NCBI GenBank assembly: GCA_023458595.1
Contig: JAEWYT010000182.1
Coordinates: 1-7,499, forward strand
From: Pseudomonadota bacterium
GTDB lineage: Bacteria; Pseudomonadota; Alphaproteobacteria; Rhizobiales; Tepidamorphaceae
DNA length: 7,499 nucleotides
Reading direction: 5' to 3'
How positions within the stretch are numbered: position 1 is the stretch's first letter; the number at the start of each line of letters is the position of its first letter. Shown piece after piece: positions 5,327 to 7,499 of the stretch. A program made the position numbers and the translations under genes. The notes under the pieces were generated by a model, which saw only the letters and a list, made by a program, of their open reading frames with translations, was not told the origin of the DNA and ran no database searches.

Positions 5327-6348
5327 CGGCGCTGAAGGGCGATGCGGTCGGCCGGTTCCTGAAGCGGCCCGACAGGCCTCTCGCCCTCGTCTACGGTCCC
5401 GACACCGGCCTCGTCGGCGAGCGGGCCGAGGCGATCGCCGCCGGATTTCTCGGTTGCGGCACCGACCCGATGGCGCGCACGGTGATCGAGGGCGACAGCC
5501 TGTCCGGCGCGCCGGAGCGGCTCGCCGAGGAAGCCCATTCCGTGCCGATGTTCGGCGGCCGGCGCGCGATCCGCGTGACCGCGAGTTCCCGCAACATCAT
5601 GCCCGCGATCGAGCCGCTCCTGTCCGATCCGCCGCAGGAGACCGTCGTCGTCGTCGAGGCCGGCGACCTCAAGCCCTCCTCCCCGCTGCGCAAGGCGATC
5701 GAGAAGGCGGAGGGCGCGGTGGCGATCCCCTGCTATGTCGACGACGCCCGCGCGATCGAGACCCTCATCGCCGAGGAGATGTCGGCCGCCGGCCTGCAGG
5801 TGAGCCCCGATGCGAAGGCCGCGCTCTCGAGGCTTCTCGGCGGCGACCGGCGCGCCTCCCGCGGCGAATTGCGTAAGCTCGCCACCTATTGCCTCGGCCG
5901 CGGCCGTGTCGAGATCGAGGACGTCGGCGCCGTCGTCGGCGACGCCTCGGCGCTCGAGCTCGACGTTCTGATCGATTCGGCCGCTCTAGGCGACGCGGGC
6001 GAGGCCGATCTCGTGCTGCGCCGCTGCCTCGCCGCCGGAACGACCCCCGGCAGCATCGTTTCGGCGCTGTCGCGGCATTTCCTGCAGCTTTCCGAGGCAC
6101 GCTCGAAAATCGATCGCGGCGCGACCGCGGACGCGGCGATGCGTGAGCTGAGACCTCCGGTCTTCTTCAAGCGCCAGAACGGCTTCCGCCGCCAGCTCGG
6201 CCTGTGGTCGCCTGACTCGCTGGGAAAGGCGCTCGACCTGATCGCCGAGACCGAGGCGGACGTGCGCCTCAAGCCGGATCTCGCCGAGGCGCTGACCGGG
6301 CGCGCGCTGATCACCCTCGCCGGCGCCGCGCGCCAGCCGCGCAGGTAG
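5323..6348 (+). CDS. holA: DNA polymerase III subunit delta
   Basis: A 341-residue subunit of the clamp-loader complex. Delta opens the beta sliding clamp so that it can be placed on primed DNA. The length matches the family (E. coli 343). The N-terminal AAA-like domain begins LALVYGPDTGLVGERAEAI (about 20-38), a degenerate Walker A region as expected of delta, which does not hydrolyse ATP. VPMFGGRRAIRV at about 74-85 corresponds to the beta-interacting face. A linker with LGGDRRASRGELRKLATYC (about 173-191) and the C-terminal collar domain complete it. Its ATG overlaps the lptE stop as ATGA (4 bp), with GGAG only 2 bp upstream of the ATG. Initiation therefore probably depends on ribosomes finishing lptE. 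It is the last gene of the block. Confidence 0.95.
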   Translation: MTALKGDAVGRFLKRPDRPLALVYGPDTGLVGERAEAIAAGFLGCGTDPMARTVIEGDSLSGAPERLAEEAHSVPMFGGRRAIRVTASSRNIMPAIEPLLSDPPQETVVVVEAGDLKPSSPLRKAIEKAEGAVAIPCYVDDARAIETLIAEEMSAAGLQVSPDAKAALSRLLGGDRRASRGELRKLATYCLGRGRVEIEDVGAVVGDASALELDVLIDSAALGDAGEADLVLRRCLAAGTTPGSIVSALSRHFLQLSEARSKIDRGATADAAMRELRPPVFFKRQNGFRRQLGLWSPDSLGKALDLIAETEADVRLKPDLAEALTGRALITLAGAARQPRR

Positions 6349-6366
6349 GGCGATCCCGACGATTCG

Positions 6367-6383
6367 CGAACCAGCCGGGTTCG
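6367..6383 (+). terminator. Weak hairpin just after holA
   Basis: CGAACC (6367-6372) and GGTTCG (6378-6383) can form a 6-bp stem with a 5-nt loop, 18 bp after the holA stop codon. The following bases are only modestly T-rich (TCTTCGATCCT). It is a candidate for stopping or trimming the leuS-lptE-holA transcript but is not convincing on its own. Confidence 0.25.
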
Positions 6384-6426
6384 TCTTCGATCCTACGTGC
6401 TGCCGCGGCCGCCACTCCTGCGGCCC

Positions 6427-6524
6427 CTGGGCCCCGGATCAAGTCCGGGGCACCCGGCCTTTATTTGTGGCCTGGACGGTGCCTCAAAAACAAAGGCGTG
6501 CCCCGGACTTGATCCGGGGCCCAG
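6427..6524. repeat. 98-bp palindromic REP-like element, copy 3
   Basis: Perfect 27-bp inverted arms (6427-6453 and 6498-6524) surround a 44-nt loop, exactly the architecture of the elements at 113-210 and 443-540. Each arm contains the inner dyad CCCCGGA-TCAAG-TCCGGGG. The loop carries TTTATTTG on the left and CAAAAACAAAG on the right, which can lengthen the stem imperfectly. It lies between the converging holA and parB, where it could form a bidirectional transcript-end hairpin, but no T-tract follows either side. Confidence 0.9.
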
Positions 6525-6577
6525 TCGACGGCGGCGGAAATCCCTGGACGCGCAAATCGGCCCGTCGAAATCACACT

Positions 6578-7477
6578 TCAGGAGCTCGGCTTCACAAGCC
6601 GGTCGATAATGCCGTCGAGCTGCTCCAGCGTCGTGTAGCGGACCCGAAGCTCGCCGCTGCCGCCCGCCCTGTGGCGCAGGTCGACGGCAAGACCCAGGGC
6701 GTCCGAGAGCCGCTTCTCTATCGCCCGCGTGTCGGCGTCCTTTTCCGGTGCCGCGGCGTGGGCGGCCTTCTTTTCCGGCTTCTCCCGGGTCAGCGCCTCG
6801 GCCTCGCGCACGTTGAGGCCGCTGTCGACGATCGCCCGGGCGATCTTCTCGGGATCGTCGTGCGTGACGAGCGTGCGCGCATGACCGGCGCTGAGGCTGC
6901 CGTCGGCGATCATGATCCGCACGGAATCGGGAAGTTTCAGCAATCTCAACGTGTTGGCCACATGGCTGCGGCTCTTGCCGATGACGTCGCCGAGCTCGGC
7001 CTGGGTGTATTTGAACTCGTCGATCAACCGCTGGTAGCCTTCCGCCTCCTCGAGCGCGTTGAGGTCGGAGCGCTGGACGTTCTCGATGATGGCGATCTCG
7101 AGGGCCTCGCGGTCGTCGACCTTGTGCACGACGACCGGCACCTCGTGCAGCCCCGCCCGCTGCGCGGCGCGCCAGCGCCGTTCGCCGGCGATGATCTCGA
7201 AGCGCTCCGGATCCTCCTCGGTCGCGCGCACCAGGATCGGCTGGACGATGCCCTTCTCGCGGATCGAGTTGGAGAGATCGGCGAGGTCCTCCTCGCCGAA
7301 GCGCTTGCGCGGGTTGCGCGGGTTGGCGCGCAGGAACTCGATCGGCACGCGCCGCTGGCCGCGCGCGCGCTCGATCGCCGACTTCTCGGTGTCGACGTCG
7401 CCGATGAGCGCGGCGAGGCCGCGACCGAGCCGCGACGGCCCCGCGGGGCCGGCCCCGCCCGCGGCGGTTTTGTTCAC
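6578..7477 (-). CDS. parB: Chromosome partitioning protein ParB
   Basis: A 299-residue DNA-binding CTPase that loads at parS sites near oriC, spreads as a sliding clamp and drives origin segregation with ParA. The N-terminal SRLGRGLAALIGD (15-27) is the ParA-interaction region of chromosomal ParB. The CTP-binding domain contains GIVQPILVR (76-84), GERRWRA (98-104) and ENVQRSDLNALEEA (132-145). The helix-turn-helix for parS is at about 158-182 (TQAELGDVIGKSRSHVANTL), with SAGHAR at 196-201, and a C-terminal dimerisation domain closes the protein. A charged Lys/Glu/Ala linker spans about 231-250. The start is GTG at 7477: an in-frame TAA lies 9 bp upstream, so no longer form is possible in this frame. 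No clear Shine-Dalgarno sequence is seen. Transcribed towards holA; parA is expected just to the right, outside the window. Confidence 0.97.
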   Translation of the reverse strand: MNKTAAGGAGPAGPSRLGRGLAALIGDVDTEKSAIERARGQRRVPIEFLRANPRNPRKRFGEEDLADLSNSIREKGIVQPILVRATEEDPERFEIIAGERRWRAAQRAGLHEVPVVVHKVDDREALEIAIIENVQRSDLNALEEAEGYQRLIDEFKYTQAELGDVIGKSRSHVANTLRLLKLPDSVRIMIADGSLSAGHARTLVTHDDPEKIARAIVDSGLNVREAEALTREKPEKKAAHAAAPEKDADTRAIEKRLSDALGLAVDLRHRAGGSGELRVRYTTLEQLDGIIDRLVKPSS

Positions 7478-7499
7478 CGTAGTGATTTAGTTGGGGGCT

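Overview
This high-GC window reads as chromosomal DNA of an alphaproteobacterium, most likely of the order Hyphomicrobiales (Rhizobiales). The grounds are the gene run leuS-lptE-holA facing parB, the alphaproteobacterial style of LeuRS, ParB (N-terminal LGRGLAALIGD-type motif) and LptE (Cys-x-VQPLYG), and GGATCAAGTCC-type palindromic repeats. Because parB usually lies close to the replication origin in this class, the window is probably near oriC. The genus cannot be named from sequence alone.

Layout. Positions 1-593 contain no convincing gene. They hold two tandem 330-bp units, about 95% identical over 297 bp, each carrying a 98-bp palindromic element. The nearer unit ends inside the 3' end of yggS, so the farther unit carries a stray copy of the last codons of yggS. 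yggS (PLP homeostasis protein) runs leftwards from 1265 to 594. A 151-bp divergent intergenic region follows, with a striking double palindrome at 1372-1408. Next is a rightward toxin-antitoxin pair, higB (1417-1701) and higA (1673-1987), overlapping by 29 bp.

From 2086 to 6348 runs a tightly packed rightward housekeeping operon: leuS (leucyl-tRNA synthetase), lptE (LPS-assembly lipoprotein) and holA (DNA polymerase III delta). Consecutive genes overlap by 14 bp and 4 bp, implying translational coupling. Between holA and the convergent parB (7477 to 6578, leftward, GTG start) lies a 229-bp gap with a third copy of the 98-bp palindromic element, here with perfect 27-bp arms. parA would be expected to the right, beyond the window.

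How it works together: leuS, lptE and holA are essential-type functions (charging of tRNA-Leu, outer-membrane LPS insertion, clamp loading) joined by genome order rather than pathway. parB serves chromosome segregation. The accessory content is the HigBA module, whose own operators appear as two tandem palindromes 17 bp apart, and the palindromic repeats. I found no undescribed multi-gene system. The points most worth a second look are the duplicated yggS tail with its palindromic elements, and the compact higBA control region, which may drive a leaderless higB transcript.
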